Shown: positions 1 through 14,800, counted from the first letter of the stretch. The stretch: DNA of 64,000 nucleotides from Auanema rhodensis (GCA_964057225.1 OZ059894.1:8070131-8134130), one strand, 5' to 3'. The notes: a model not told the origin generated them from the letters alone. Translations and numbers: made by a program.

Positions 1-2424
1 TTTAAAGTTTGTACAGTCGAGCCTTGACAACAGCCGGTTTGGAGTTCAAGAGTGATAGTTTATGGAATAATGCAATTGCTTGGAAAGAATCACGAGGAGA
101 TTGGAAAACAGTTTCTGAGATATACGACAAATTGTTAACGATTCCAACTATGATGTATAAAAGTCATTATGAAAGGTTTATCATTCGTTCTTGAATGCTT
201 AGTCAGTGATTCTATTCAGATATGAGTCAATTATTAATGCATATGAGCCTGACGTGTTCTTATCAAACGAAGAATACGAAAAAATTATGAGTAAAACTCG
301 TAAGCATTTGAATTTAGGGGTTAGTTAAAAGTGAAAAAGTTGAAAGCATTCCATTAGCTTAATTCAGAGTGACGAATGCTACATTAAAGAAGAAGTTCCT
401 GAAACAAATTCTTCAGTTGAATCCCCCGTAGAGGAGACTAAACCCAGTGTTCTCACAGTTCAAAAGGTTCGAAAAATTCTCTGTTTAGAGATTTTCGAAA
501 TCTTTGCATTTTAGCATAAACCAGAAGTTCTTATGTTTTTCCGAAGTGAAATTTTGTCTCGTCGTAGGAAGCTGCACGAGAAAACAATTGAAAAATATAA
601 CGCAAGAGCAGGGTTTGAAGGACAAGTTAGTTTGAAGAGAAATAGAAAGTATTTAGTTTTCTTTTCAGATTAAACGGCCGTATTTTCATGTCAAAGCTTT
701 AGAAACTGCTCAATTGAAAAATTGGAAGCAGTATATTCAGTATGAAATGGATCAAGGAGATCGTGAAAGAGTTTATGTACTTTTCGAACGATGTGTAATT
801 GCCTGTGCATTGTATGATGAAATTTGGCTCATGGTTGGTTATGATGTTGTCATGATTTCTAATGAATTTATAGTATTCACGGTGGGCATCTGTGCATAAA
901 GATAGGAAGGAAGCTCGTGCTATAATAAAAAGAGGACTTGTTCATTGCCCTAAAAGCATTCATTTAACTTTGGCTTTATCCGCATTATATGAGCAAGGAG
1001 GTATTTGATTTTGCTGATTTTACCTTCACCTCATTGCTTCAATTTCTTTTTTTGAATTCATAATAGCGTTTTTGTTATCTGTTCTGTTTTTCACGATCTG
1101 TTTTATAGGAAACTTCAAAGATGCTTTGTATGTATTAGATTCCTTTGATAGAAGAAATGATGGGTTTGCAGCCATTCAAATTCGAAGGTTAGGAGTTCAT
1201 CGGCGAATGGAACAAGCTGAGAGGTACTATCTTTGATGTTGTACAGAACTACATGTATCTTTTTCAGTAAACCTAATTATTCCACTGTAATCAGTAAGTG
1301 GGAAACTTTGATTCATTCACCTGATTCAACCCGAAGTCTTAGTAGTTATTATTCCATTAAACTAGCAAGGTTGAATCATTTTATTCATAAGCATTAATTT
1401 TTTTTCGTATTTTAGATTTCATTTGAAGATTCGAAGTGATAGAAAATTGGCTGAAAAGGTTATTAAAAAGGCTTTAGAACGTGACAGGGTAATAAATTTT
1501 TAATTTTTATTCAAATTAAGTATATTTTTAGGATAATATGCAATTACATCTTCAACTCATAGATTTAGCTTACACTGACCCTGAATTTTCACAGGTCTTA
1601 TTAAATCGTTTCCCCGTGAAAATATGATTATACTTTTCTTTAGTCTCGTGTCATAGAAGCTTTTGATAATGCTCTTCGTGCTAAATTTCCTCCTAATGAT
1701 AGATTGAGAATAAGCCAAAGAAAGTTAGACTTCTTAGAAGACCTCTGTTATGATGTTGCTGTGTATGATTTTAAAATTTCTGAATCATTCAAGATTAATT
1801 TGTTTTAGTTTACAAGAGCATTATGAAATGCATCACTCATTACTTAAAGAAATCGAAAATCCTGATCTCCATACCAGAAAAAGAAAATATGAAAGGACTG
1901 ATCGACGGTATGTTTTCAATATTTGAAAAAGTATTTGCTATTTTCTTTATTTGTAGCGATGATGAAAGAGGGGGCCGTGGATATGACCGGTCGTCACATG
2001 GGCAACAGTCTTATGGTTACTCTGCACAACAGCAACAACAACAGCAACAACCATATTACATGCCGAACGGTAGGTACAGCTCATCAAGGCTGCACTAGAC
2101 AACGCTAGATGTGATAAAGTTATTGTCTTTTGTCTTTTTTCTTCTATTTTAATTGCATGTTTGATTGCTCAAGTATAACAGCATGTCTTAGCTTTATAAA
2201 AAAAACTCACTCTTCTTTGATATTTAATTTTTTTCCGACTTTTATCTGTATTGCTATAGGCTCTATCCCTGTTCACCTAACTAAGCATGTATATTCTGCT
2301 TTTTTGTGTAGTTATACCTGTGTTAATGAAAATGCTTCTATTGAAAACTCTTAATATTCCAGGGTATGTGGACCAGTATAATCAGCAGATGGCTGGGGGT
2401 AATATGAACTATCAATACTATTAA
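1..2424 (+). CDS. prpf-39: Pre-mRNA-processing factor 39 (Prp39/PRPF39), 5' partial
   Basis: U1 snRNP-associated splicing factor made of HAT (half-a-TPR) repeats, acting in the nucleus in 5' splice-site recognition. The reading frame enters from outside the window; the first readable segment, [18 protein letters not shown], belongs to a HAT helix. About eleven further exons follow in phase, separated mostly by short introns: the [10 protein letters not shown] exon near 219, the [13 protein letters not shown] exon near 669, the [17 protein letters not shown] exon near 881, and [19 protein letters not shown] near 1644. The tail is low-complexity: an Arg/Gly/Ser stretch, a run of eight Gln, then a Gln/Asn/Tyr/Gly-rich end closing with NYQYY and TAA. 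The final intron (about 2070-2360) is the longest. An AATAAA-like signal lies near 2500. It is convergent with the next minus-strand gene. The family call is from recognised sequence; exact exon ends are estimates. Confidence 0.9.
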
Positions 2425-2643
2425 GTTGTTCTTGTTATCGTCACTTCAAATAATGTTATCGATATATCTTTTCTGATCTGTTTATATGGGGATTTTTACA
2501 AATAAATATTTCATATTCCATTATCACAGTTGCCGTTTTTGAAGACCACCAGAGTGGTTTCTGATGGGATGTGTTTGGATGGACGTTCGCAATTGCTGTA
2601 TGTCTTACCAACTGAAAATAACTTTTTTCGGATTATAGCAAAT

Positions 2644-4973
2644 CTAAGCTGAATGCAAACCTAATGATCCACTTTTCCAAGCCATAGCGCATCCAGTTAA
2701 ATACACGATAACGTAAATGCAAAGAAGCAGTAAAGCACTTCCAATAAAAATTGTACCTCTGAAAGAAAAAATGACTCGCTTTATAAACATAAAAAGAAAT
2801 TTGATAGTTACATGAGAGTCATTTGTAGATCTCTCTGACAGCATTCCATAGCACAACACGTATCATCACATAGGAAATATGTGTGGAACCACTAAAGACA
2901 TTTGAAATTTAATGCTTAAGACTATGACACTTACGGGATTTTCTAGTTTTGAGGCTTCTGCAGCACCAATAATATGTTTCATATGTACTGCATAGGTACA
3001 AATAGTGTTGTCGATCTGAAAATTTTTTATTAATTTTGTGAAAAAAGCCCTTGAATATGCTATTCTGGCAAGTATGCTCATCAAACTTTTGCGTGACTTT
3101 TGATGGAACTTTTGCTTTAGTTTCGTGTCGTTCTGAACTCAAAGAGACTTTTGAAAAATGATTGTTATTATCAAAGAATCGAGTCAAAAGGTCATACGTA
3201 TATCACAATAAAGTTCATGTTTCTGCTTTCAGAAGCATTTAGTGAAAAAAAATCAAAGTACAAGCCCCCTGTTTTGGAAAAAATTGAAATTTTGCAGTTG
3301 CACATGAATTTGATGCTTGCTTTTTCTCAACAAATCATAAATCTATATCCACTTCCTTCTTCCAGGAACAGCATTTTCAAAATTGCTGTCTAGTGAAGCG
3401 TATATTCTGATACTCATGAGATCATAAGCCATATGGAATGATATTCGGATACTAGATTGTGAAAAAGCCGTGTACTCTTAAGTTTGATGATAACATGATT
3501 TGAAGATTTAAAGATTTAAAGATTATATTTCGAGAAAGCTGAGATAAAATTGTGAGAAAACTTACATCTTTAAATAAATAAACCAATTTGGTATCATTTT
3601 GATAATAATGGGTGATGCCTGATATGGTTGAGAAAGTTATGGAACAGTTGACACAAAAATCTTTAAAATTTTCGCTGGCTGTTTGATTAATTTCGTGCCA
3701 CATCTTTGGTCGATACAGATTTCCTGAAAAAAAAACACAATGTATTTGATGTAAGATGTAGCATTGAAACCCGGATGTTAAATCACTTTAACAATGTTCT
3801 TTCTATCTTTTTTCTTATTGAGAAAGATGAATTTATTTTTGTTATTTTAATTAAAATATTTTTGAAACAACATATGTTAGTTTTTCATAGCTTATCCTGC
3901 TATTTTCTTCATGTGCAGAACAGCAAGAAATCATAGGCAGCAGCAGCTTCCTGGTTTAACTGACATTTTTTATATTTGTTTCAGGATAAGTTGGTCGAGT
4001 TAATCTTCAACATTCACACTTTTTTATGAGAGAAGTGAATAAAAAAATATGATAATGTTGTTCACTATGTGAAAAAATGCATGAAAATATGTTATATTTG
4101 AGACATCTATGGATTTATTTGGTAATATCAAGTAGGCTAAATAGTTCAAATATTCATGAAAGTTTCATTGAGATACAGAAAAAAAGCTCTGATAACAGAA
4201 GGAATTTAAAATATTATATACTATAGGATTAGAAATTTCAAGCCCCACCAGTATTGTCGTTCAATTTCTTAAAAGCATTGCTTAAAAGTTATTTTTCTTC
4301 GATTGAAACCAAACAAGTAGAAATTGTCCGATGGACGAGTGATAAGTTTGAAGTCAGAGAGATGTTTTCTTTAAAAATTTTGTAAAATATCGAACTTGCC
4401 CTCTGTTTTGCATTCTTTTCAGATATGTCGGCTGTCTAATTTTTTTTGCTGCATTGGTCTCATTTTACTATTTTCTGTCGAAGTGGTTTTATTTTTGTAG
4501 AAAAATATAAAACAAAAGGAAGATGAATAGAAAAAAGCAAACAAATAATAGTTTTAGATAACAGATTAAATCTGATAAAACTATCCTTTGGGACTTGTTT
4601 TATGACGGAGGTCACTAGTTTTTAACTTAAAACAACGATGTATTTTCATTGTTTTTAAGATGACAATGTCCGTTTACTACGTGATTCTCCATGGGCACAA
4701 TATCTTTAGGTTTTACTCTTCGTCTTAGGCCAAGTGTTCAACTTCATACTCAACTGTGGCTTAACTATATTTCTCAACAAAAAAAAACAACAGAGGATGC
4801 AATGAAACAGAAAGAAAACAAGGGCATATCGAAGAATACCAAATTCATGATGGTCACCATGATGATTACATATTCATTTGTTCAGTACGATGACAACAAA
4901 CCAAATTCTACTTACTCATACCTCTCTGGTTTCTTCTATTTCTTCTCCTTATGGGCTCATTTTACTTCTTTTT

Positions 4974-5050
<77 letters not shown>

Positions 5051-6381
5051 ATTCGGCTTTTTCAATGTCAGTTCAGCTAAAGCTTAAGTGAAATTCAAAT
5101 TGTCAATGTTATATTTTGAATTGATCTGTTTATGATGAAAAAAGCTTTTCCAGTAACATCAACAACACAGCTCGAAACGCTTAAGATTTGAAAATGCTTT
5201 TGGATTACCTAATGCTCAGTGCATAGATTAGAAAAAGCTCCTGGGTAACTAAGGCATAGAGCTAGAATGTGAGAGATGAGGACTTTTAAAGATTTGATGA
5301 CGTAAGTCTAGTTTCATATCCGGGATGCTGAGCTTGTCTGCAACAACGTTTGACCTCTTCTGTTCACTTTGTCACTGATTTGAATAAAGTAAATTTCATA
5401 AACCTCACCCCTCATGTTTTGTTAAGCTTCAGTTCTTTGATTCAAAAAAAAATAAGAAATTTCTTCAACTTGAATATCTAATTAGTATATTTCTTTAGAA
5501 TTAAAAGAAAAAGTTATTCATGAACTCCATCTCGTTTCTTGTGTTTGTAATGGCGGCAGGATGAGCAATGCTTGTTCTATTTGAATTTAGATTGGAATAG
5601 CTACCTTATATTCTAAACAAAGAGAAAATAAACTTTTTCTGAGGTAACAATGATTCTCATACTTAGTTAGAAGTAGAAGAATTTGCTCAAAATGTCTTTC
5701 CTAGTATGCATTGTCAATTTAATGATTAGGTTAATCTAATATATGCATAAGAAAATGTCACTTCTTCAATTTCATGAGAAGATAAAGCAAGTTTTAGATC
5801 GAAAAACTCCTAAGAAAAAGAAGATGAGCAAACTAAAAGAAAGATCTTTTAACCAAATGAAAGGAAAATGAATCAGATATATAGGCTAGATATAATTCAG
5901 GCACTCACATTTCACACGAAATTGCTTTGAAAAAATATTTAATGTTTTCCATTTGCTTTTACTTTTCCCTTTTTCAACATTGTAATTTTGATTCATAGTA
6001 TTTTGAATATATTAATGCTAACCATATAGACAAAAACAAGCAAACTAAATATCTTTTGTGATAAAACAGATTTGAAACATAAAACGAGTCAGAGACTCGA
6101 AATTACTCCAAGTTTCAAATACTACTAAGCTTCAAAGAAAGCTTTCTCAACTAAACCGAACTACTAATGTAAATAGCTTGACATGAGCTAAATCTGACTG
6201 TTAACAGTAAATTAGAAAACATACCTTTTTTAGGAATATCGAACAGCTGGTACCTAGTGGCTGAGCATAGTGCAACAAGCTCATCCAGTATTAGGAATAG
6301 ATAAATGGTTAGTAGCATGGCACATGTTATTGCATAGTACAACAGATCACAATAATCGGCATAGAAAGTAGTATGGCTGAG
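2644..6381 (-). CDS. Unrecognised two-TM membrane protein with a C..CC..CC juxtamembrane motif, 5' incomplete
   Basis: Five exons can be joined with matching phase on the minus strand: 6381-6225, 3723-3566, 3015-2935, 2891-2812 and 2758-2644, each with a good acceptor and a gta donor (196 residues visible). The first holds a hydrophobic span (YYAITCAMLLTIYLFLILDE). The second and third form a probable luminal region with N-glycosylation sequons NQT and NCS and paired cysteines. The fourth gives YFLCDDTCCAMECCQRD, directly before a second hydrophobic span (GSALLLLCIYVIVYLTG) and a short tail ending LGLHSA. The cysteine block next to a TM recalls Shisa/WBP1/VOPP1-type proteins, but this is only a resemblance. 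No ATG lies in the first visible exon, so at least one 5' exon is missing, perhaps far upstream. The 2.5-kb intron between the first two exons holds a long CT microsatellite. I do not know the function. Confidence 0.6.
4974..5048. repeat. C-run plus (CT)n microsatellite
   Basis: A short C tract runs into more than 30 CT units. It sits inside the large intron of the minus-strand membrane-protein gene, so it is GA-rich in that transcript. Open frames reading Leu-Ser-Leu-Ser here are artefacts. Confidence 0.95.
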
Positions 6382-7649
6382 CTAAAAGAATAAGTTTAAT
6401 GCATATTTCAAAAGTAAAACACGAAAAAGAGAAGAACCGCAGCTTCGAAACAAAATTATTCTCATACTGATAAATATATACGAGCTAGTTAGACATCGGG
6501 TAATGGGGTTTTACAGAAGCCATTCAAAAGTTCAGAGTTTTTTGAATGTTGCAAAGCGTTTTATGCATTAAAGAGCGTTCAAGCTTGAATTTCGTGACAA
6601 CGGATTTTGGAAGAGCAAATGCATCTGAGTGAAGAAAATTTCGGAAAAAAACTGAGAAAAGAGAAGAAGGAATAGAAACACTGAGATGATTCTGTTGTGG
6701 GAATAACAGCTTACAGAGGAAACTAATTCAGAGATGAGCTTGCAGACAGCCGACGATGAATGGCAGAGTATGAGATAGTATTCTTTACTTCATTTATTCT
6801 TAACATAGTGTATTAGAACGCGGTGGAAGAAAAAAGAGAGAAACATGCATAGGTTGGAATTCCTATTCGGTAATAGATGGAGAAAGTATTATTCCATTCA
6901 TTTCCCAAGCCCAAGTATCTGCAAGAAACCAGGTTTGGATCATCTTGGCTTAACGTCTTGCAGTTATCCAATGAATGTAGTAAGTAAAAATAAATGCTCA
7001 TATCTTTTAAATTTCCGGATGGAACAGGCGGATAGATAGAAAATCAGAGAAAAAACGAAACCAACGAGAGAGCAAGTGAGTGTAGTTTGGAGAATGAAGG
7101 CAGGGAAGGGGTGTGTATGAGGGGAAGAGGAGGAGTAGAAGAAAAAAAATGAAAATTGGGAGTGAATGATAGAAAAAAAATTCTTGAAAGTAATAGGAAA
7201 TTAAAGGCAGCCGTTCAAAGAGAGCATATAGCGTGAAATGACACTTATAGTTCACGCTATTTTCACGTAAAAGAACATCACGCAATTTTCACGTGAACTT
7301 AATTGATGTTGAATTCAAAAATTAATGAAAGAATAAAAGAATAAAGCAAATTACGTTTATGCTAATTATTAGAATAACAAATAAATAATCATAATTCGTA
7401 AAAAGCAAATGATTTTGTGGGAATTTATATTGCAAAGATGTATTTGTGTTCATATTATTTTGAAAATGAAAGATAAAGAAAGATATGAAACGAGAATTGG
7501 ACGTAGTAGCAATTAGGATGTGTCGAGGATTTGTTTTCAAGACCGATGATTCGGAAACAAAGAGAAAAAAAAGGAAAAAAAAAACGAATTGAAGCTTTGC
7601 GACCGCTGCTCACAGACTGGCTCCCTTTCCGACTTCTTGTTTCTTTTTC

Positions 7650-7688
7650 CCCCTCTCTCTCTCTCTCTCTCTCCCTCTCTCTCTCTTT
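7650..7688. repeat. (CT)n microsatellite
   Basis: Interrupted CT repeat in a pyrimidine-rich tract that continues to about 7760. Confidence 0.9.
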
Positions 7689-8578
7689 CTCATTTTTCCA
7701 CTTTTCATCAATTTTTTACCCTTTCTTCTCTTTTATCTTTTCCTTCTCTTCCTAATCTTCCCTTTTAGCAATAACCCCAGTCCTTATTCTATCAAAAAAA
7801 AACTTACTCAATTTAAATATGGTTGAATGACGTGAATGACAACAAGGTTTTTGAACATCAAAACGTCACAAAGACATTTTTAATAGAAAATGTGAGTTGA
7901 AGCAATTAATTGAGAAAATAAGAAAAAAGACAAAGACAAACTTTTGTTTCAAATTATAATACCATCATTGTGTGGTCTATTTTATCATTCATGTCCTGTT
8001 ATAACCAAAAAAAAAGAAGAAACAATCAAAGCATGGAAGTATAGTTAGTATAGATATGTGAATATAGTATATATTAGTATATGTACATATATTTATATAG
8101 TTAGAAATCAAATGAGAGCAAAATACATATAATAATCATTATATTCTATAAAAATTTAAATATATCATGAATGAATTTATCAAAAATTATGTTAATGCTT
8201 TAAGAATATTCGGAGTCATTCAGAAGCTTTGGTTCAAAAGATATGCATTAAAATACATTTTCTGGCTAAATGAAATCTAAGCTCAGCATTAGAACTATAT
8301 TTTGAGCCTGACGAATGCAGGAACTTTAAAACGTTCTATACGAAAATAGATTTGAATTTGGCTTGCAATTCCTTGTTCGTTGCACTTGAATGACAATATC
8401 ATGAATATTAGCAAGTTTATCTTACTAACTTAGTAAAGGATTATATCACAAAACCAGGAGAGGTTGCTATGGAAATTTCATATCATTACTTATACTTCAA
8501 GTGATTCTCACAATAAAACCAAAATTTTTTTGATATATACAAATACACAGAGAAAAACACTTTAATACGAGCTCGGGG

Positions 8579-8601
8579 TTTTTTTTGGGGGGGGGGGGGG
8601 G
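8579..8601. repeat. T8G15 homopolymer junction
   Basis: A run of eight T is followed by fifteen G. The G-run is exceptional in this AT-rich context. It could form a G-quadruplex, or it could be of uncertain length because of sequencing. Confidence 0.85.
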
Positions 8602-10953
8602 AGAGATGAAACCACTGAAGGCTGTAGTAGTCAACTCAAGTTCTAGTTAGAGAATGCAGCTGCTTGAAGCAATATTTTGGTCATTTTTTGCAAAAAGCAC
8701 TCAACAGCTTCTGTAGACTTCTAATGTCAAAAGAATAAACACTACTCCCCATATATGAATATAAAGAGTATAGCGTTATCAAGAAAAAAGGATGGTGCAA
8801 CAGCTCAAACTTAGCATTGTCTCATCCCATACTTTTTCTCCTTTTATTCTTTTTTTCTTTCTCCTTTTTCTTCTCTTTTATCTTTTCATCTTTTCATCTA
8901 GCCTGTGTTGAAATATTATTCTAAACATTTCATTCCGAGATTCTGTTCTCATAGAGTCTGTCTTTTCTCATCAATTTTTCAGTTGAAATCATTTATTTCC
9001 CAAATGATTATTCATTCAGCTAGGGTAATGAGTCAATGAGGATGAGGTAAATCTCATTTGTAGCTTGTGAATCTGAAAAAATGACAAAGATGTTGTCGTG
9101 CTCAAGCGTGATTAGAGGTCGGGACATCGCTCTAAATCTTTGAAGAAGCACGTGTTGTTTATCATCCACACAATTGTCTTCATAAAACTATGAAAAGAGA
9201 AAGAAGGAAGAAGTTTTTTTTGAATGAGATCATAAAGAAGAAACAATGAGTGAAATTAATCAAAATCTGTAAAAACAAACGTAACATCAATAAAACTTAC
9301 TGTCACCCATCAATGAGTTTGTTATAGTTTTATTTTACGTTTAAGATGACAACAGTTTGATATAAATGTGTAAATACTAATAGCAAAAAAAGTTTAAAAA
9401 TAAAAAAAACGACATGAAGAAGGGTATTTTGGAATATATTGTTGAGAATTACATGTACGGAAATCCGTATACATATATTCATATATTATATATATTATTA
9501 TTATTATTACATGTTATATTAGTAACTAACTAACTAACTAACTAACTGAAGCTTTAGACAAAAATTTGATGAAAAAAAAAACAAAGCTTTTGGTTATACT
9601 ATGCACAGCAGTACGTAGCATAGTCAGATTATTAGTAGAAAAATATAATTCAACTGATATTTGAAAATACGAAATTCTTTTTCATTTAACAGATTTATAA
9701 TTTTTTTTGAATATATATATACCAAGTGAATTTGAATAAGAGTTATTGCTTTGAAGCATAAGTGGATGTTCTAACGCTAACTGGGGAGGGGGGGGAGGAC
9801 GAAAGATAGAGAAGTGAATGCAGAAATATGCTTGGATATCAACACATACACATCCATAGTATGAATTCATTTTATCAGATTCTTCCACATACTCACACAG
9901 AGAAATTTAAAATTTTCAATTTCACATTGAGTGAAGAGAAAAGTTTTCAAAGTGAGGGTCTTATATGGAAAGACATTACTAAATTGTGATAAAAGAAATA
10001 AGCATGGACAAAGCGCAAGATGTTTGATTTGGGATGGATATGAAGTTTTTTCATTTATCTGAGTACTACTTAAAAAATTATAAAATGATTTTTAGTTTCT
10101 TTTTCATAAATTCTATTTAAATTAAACTAATTAAACAACAAAAAATTGGCAAAATAAGTGATGAAGAGAGAGAATAAAATCAAAAGTTGTAAGTAGCAAC
10201 TAATTTCTAACTTATTGAGATGAAAAACTGAAATATGTATGCAGTTTAGAGAATATGAATAATAACTATAAGTCATTAAAACATTCTGAGAACAATATGA
10301 ATTATATATTTAAATATATATGTATATAAGTTCAATAAGTTCTTTTTAAATATGTTCAAAATATTATATTTAATGTTTGTAAAATGACAAGTACATTTAT
10401 TTTTGGAAGAAAGACAATGAAAAGAACAGGAATTTTCTTTTCATTTATGTACATAATGATAGAAAATTCGGATAAGAAGGCTTTCTATTTTAATATTAAA
10501 TAAGAAAAATTATTATTTTCACTTCAAAAATTATTTAAAATACATAAAATGATAAGATGATGATTAAATTGAAAGATCAGCCTATTTGATCGTGTTCATT
10601 CTTTCATTAAATCTATAAATATATATAAATTAAATTATATTTATAATATATGAACAGATATAAGGACAACAATTATTTAAAGTTATAAAGAAGTCATGCG
10701 AATTGGAACATTGAGCTCTTGGAATAGGAAAAATGTTTCATAAAGTAATAAATAAAAACAGCATAATATATATAGTAATGTGAAAAGTTTCTTGAACTTT
10801 TAAAATTTCTTCTTAGAATAATAAAAGTAATTAAACACTTTAAATATTAAAAAAATTATTAAATTATCAATAAACATATAAAATGATCATTAAGAGATTC
10901 AAATTTTCTTGTTCCTCATTCCTATTTATCATTACTACTTGTGTTTATGATAA

Positions 10954-10957
<4 letters not shown>

Positions 10958-10995
<38 letters not shown>
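10958..10995. repeat. (CT)n microsatellite
   Basis: Uninterrupted CT repeat of about 19 units. Confidence 0.9.
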
Positions 10996-10997
<2 letters not shown>

Positions 10998-11519
10998 ATC
11001 TTTTCTTCAATTTCTCTCTTTCCATACTTTTTCTTTTTTTATATAAAAATTATATTTATACATCTATCTGTCTCTATTCATTTAGACATTCAAAAAAACA
11101 ATGCCAAGCAATATTTGGCAAATTTGTTTCGTTTTTTTGTGAGTCCCGTGAACCTTATTGCTTTTCAATGACAAAAAAAATTATTTATGGCAGAAAAACA
11201 ATCCGTAAAGCCAAATGTAAGTAAAGTTGAGAATGAATGATGGACATGGTATGACAAAGAGTGTGAAGGAATTTATGGATGAACATACAAAATTGTTAAA
11301 TTTCTTGTTGTTAGAATGAATGTGTGAGAGATTAGAAGAAGATGATGAAGGTAGTAGAATAAAGATTGAGAATTACAGAGAGATTTACGAGGAAACTACT
11401 GCATTTATCCGACATCTACACTAGAAGGACTTATACACGAACAAAGATGCAAGAAATAGAAGTCAGAAGTTATGCTGATGAGGAAAAAAGCTATTATATT
11501 CAGAGAAAGAAACAAATGT

Positions 11520-11523
<4 letters not shown>

Positions 11524-11566
<43 letters not shown>
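11524..11566. repeat. (AT)n microsatellite
   Basis: About 21 AT units, followed by imperfect TATG/TATA repeats near 11700-11740. Confidence 0.9.
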
Positions 11567-11571
<5 letters not shown>

Positions 11572-11785
11572 TTGTGTGTATTATTTACAAATAATAATAT
11601 ATTTAGTTAAAAAAGAGAATATAAGGCAAAAAATAGATTTCTTGACGATGACATCAAAGCGAATATTTGATTGAGTATTGAATTGGAATAAGATATGTAT
11701 ACAATATATGTATGTATATTACATGTATGTATGTATATGTTGAAGAAACAGAAAAATGAGACTTTTCTCTTATAAAATGAAAGAT

Positions 11786-11788
<3 letters not shown>

Positions 11789-11839
<51 letters not shown>
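11789..11839. repeat. (GA)n microsatellite
   Basis: About 25 GA units, opposite in strand sense to the CT runs nearby. Confidence 0.9.
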
Positions 11840-11842
<3 letters not shown>

Positions 11843-14800
11843 CAGAGAAACAGATAGAACATTTAGAAGGTAAATTAACTATTGTTCATATAATAATAAA
11901 CAATGAAAAAGTCTATATAGCTTTATTCTCATAACAAACAAAATGAAAAATGACTTTCAACTATTAAAACTACATTTTCATTACTTTAAAAACTCCATAC
12001 TAAGTGTATGTATGTATTTTTAAAATTAAATTTATTTTATACAAGAAAATAGAGAAAAACTATAATTGTCTGGTCAGAAATATCATTAGTTTTTCAAGAA
12101 ACAATAACAAAAACAGGAAAATAGTTAAAAATAAATTTTTAAAATTTGGAAAAATTTAAAAAGAAAACTGAGAAAGTTGAAAAAAAAATTATTGAAAGAT
12201 ACAATAAATGTGTTGTGCGAAAAGCGTAACTCATCTTATGAAAATAAAAAAAAATTCTGTTGTTGTTACATTCGCATATGAAATGTTGATTTATGTTGTT
12301 TAAGCTTTCGACTTTCATTAAAAAATAATAAATCTTTAGTTTTGAAACATAGGTATTGAGGTTTGAAACATGGTCTCAACCCATGTATCTCCAACAAGCT
12401 TAACTGGAAGACGCCCGAATTTAACAAGAAACGTACCGACTTACATGATCTAGAAATACAAAGAACATGCCGAGAAATTTACTTGAAAGCAGCTTACATT
12501 CCTTAGAAGAAGGAAAAGAAAACAAACCTATGAAGTCAACGTTTCTTTTTATTTTTTTTGTTCAAAAAAATAAAAGAAAAAGGTATTTCAATTTCATATT
12601 TTAGGGAATAGAATGGTAGTTTTCACATGTTTAATATGAGCATTTCATTTTGGGATAAAAAAATTGTTTTTCCACTGTTGGTTATGGCTTTCAAACAGTT
12701 TTTAGAAGTAAAAGTACAAATAGATTATAATATGCAATTGGGAGTATGAGGCAAATATCAAAAATAGTATTTAAACAAGAAACATGTAACATCAATTAAT
12801 TTTTAATTTTTTTTATAATTTAATTATAAAAAATTAAAGAAATAAATAAATTTTCTTATATACATAGTTGATTATGAATATAATATTGATGAGCATTTGC
12901 ACCATAAATCTTTTTTTTTTTCTAAAAATAGCGACAAAAAAATAATTTTTTTGAAAAGAAACTTCAATAATTTTAGTCTAAAAATATTTTTTTGATATTT
13001 TTTTAGTTTCCAAATGTAAAACAACGTGACTGAAATCTCAGATTTGAAAATGTTTTTAAGTTATTTCAATGAAAAATTAATGAAAAAATATAATTTTTTA
13101 CATATCAAACTCATTTTTAATATTTTCAGATTTTTCATCTCATAAGGGGATTTGGAAAAAATATTCTAGCATTTCCATGTAAAAAAATTAAATTTTGCTG
13201 AACAAATAATCAATTCATCATTATGATCTCGATGATTATTTGAGCTGAAATGGAAACTCTGAAAGCTTACTCTGCTCACTAGCCAAATTTGATTTCGAAA
13301 GCACTTCATCAGATAATTTTTTTTGTTGTAAAAACTTTTTCAATTTTATGATTGATCACTTTATTCTTTATCTTGTTTTCTATTTGAAAATAGAAGCAAT
13401 TGGTTATCAATTCATAAAAACCTCATCTTTCTCACCATCTCCCTTCTCCTCTTCCTCTTCTGATCACTGTTCTTCTATCACCTCCTTCTCTCTCTCTCTC
13501 TCTCTCTCTCATTTGCTGTTTCACTTTTGTCTTTTAATTTGATGAATCTATCATAGTTAAAACTGTTGTTTCTTCAAAATTTAATGGAAATTATCAATTG
13601 TTTCTGGAAAACAATGCATTCTATGGAAAAATCTAAATATATAATGTGATTTGACAAAGAAATATATCAACTTTGAATGACGTCAACGATTAATCTTCAT
13701 GAAAAACTTCTTCAATCATATATTTTTACGTAAAAAAGTGAGAATATTTTCAATTATTTGTTAATAAAAAATTATTTTGTGATGACTAACAATTCAATTA
13801 CAAGTTACAGAGGGATTTATCTAGATTATATAATATTCTGGCAAATAGTCTGAATAACTATCTCTTATATATTATGTTATAGTTAGTTAAATATATTAAT
13901 TTTTTATATGATTTAAAACAAAAAAAGGTTAAATTATATATTTATATATTATACTATATGAATGATATAGCTAAATATAGTATAGTATCTATGATATATA
14001 GAAGATAAGTACAAAAATCCAGTTTTATATGAGATTTATTATATAGATGTTCACATATAGAAAGAGAATTTTCTTTTAATATATAATATATCTTCAATCA
14101 AATATATATTTTAATAATAATTCAGACTTCAACAGTCTAACATCTGTTTAGTTTATACCAAAAACGAAAAAAAAAAAAGGATTTTTTTGAATATCTGGTG
14201 AAGTTAACTATACGCGCCAATAACATATTTAAATTATTACATTTATGTATATTTAATATATTTTGATAAGAAAACAAATTTTATAAAGTTTATTGTTGTT
14301 GTTGTTGTTGTTTATATGTATGTATATTCATAAATATTTGTTATTTATAAATATATGTATATTCAAGACTATTTTTCAACCTTTTTTATAACCTTATATG
14401 TTTATTGTTAATATAATTTACTTTTAGTTATCTGTTTTGATCATTTGAAAGAATGTTCAAATCAGTTTTTAAAAAATGTTTAAACAACGTCATTGCAAAT
14501 GCTTGAATGGCTACTATTCCAATTTTGAATTCGAAAAAAATTGTTTAGTTAGCTGAGCAAGTTTGAACTTGACATCCTTGAGCGAATATTATAATTATTC
14601 CTTCTTCTTTTTCAATATTTAATGTTAATTATTGGTTTAAATTTCTCATTTTAACTCTCGAATTCTTAATATTTCTTCTTAAATCTTCAATTTCTTATGA
14701 ATCATGACTAATATCCCAACTATATCTCACTGTTGCTATTGATGTTCATGATGATGATGGTGATATTATCCTGTTATTGGCTTCTCCTTCTCTTTCTCTC

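Noticed and set aside
2870-3190. Longer minus-strand open frame (about 92 codons) overlapping the membrane-protein exons
   Set aside because: Splice phases support the 3015-2935 and 2891-2812 exons in other frames, and the long frame crosses clear acceptor sequences.
4691-5087. Plus-strand frames ending in Leu-Ser repeats
   Set aside because: They are produced by the CT microsatellite and have no splice support or recognisable domain.
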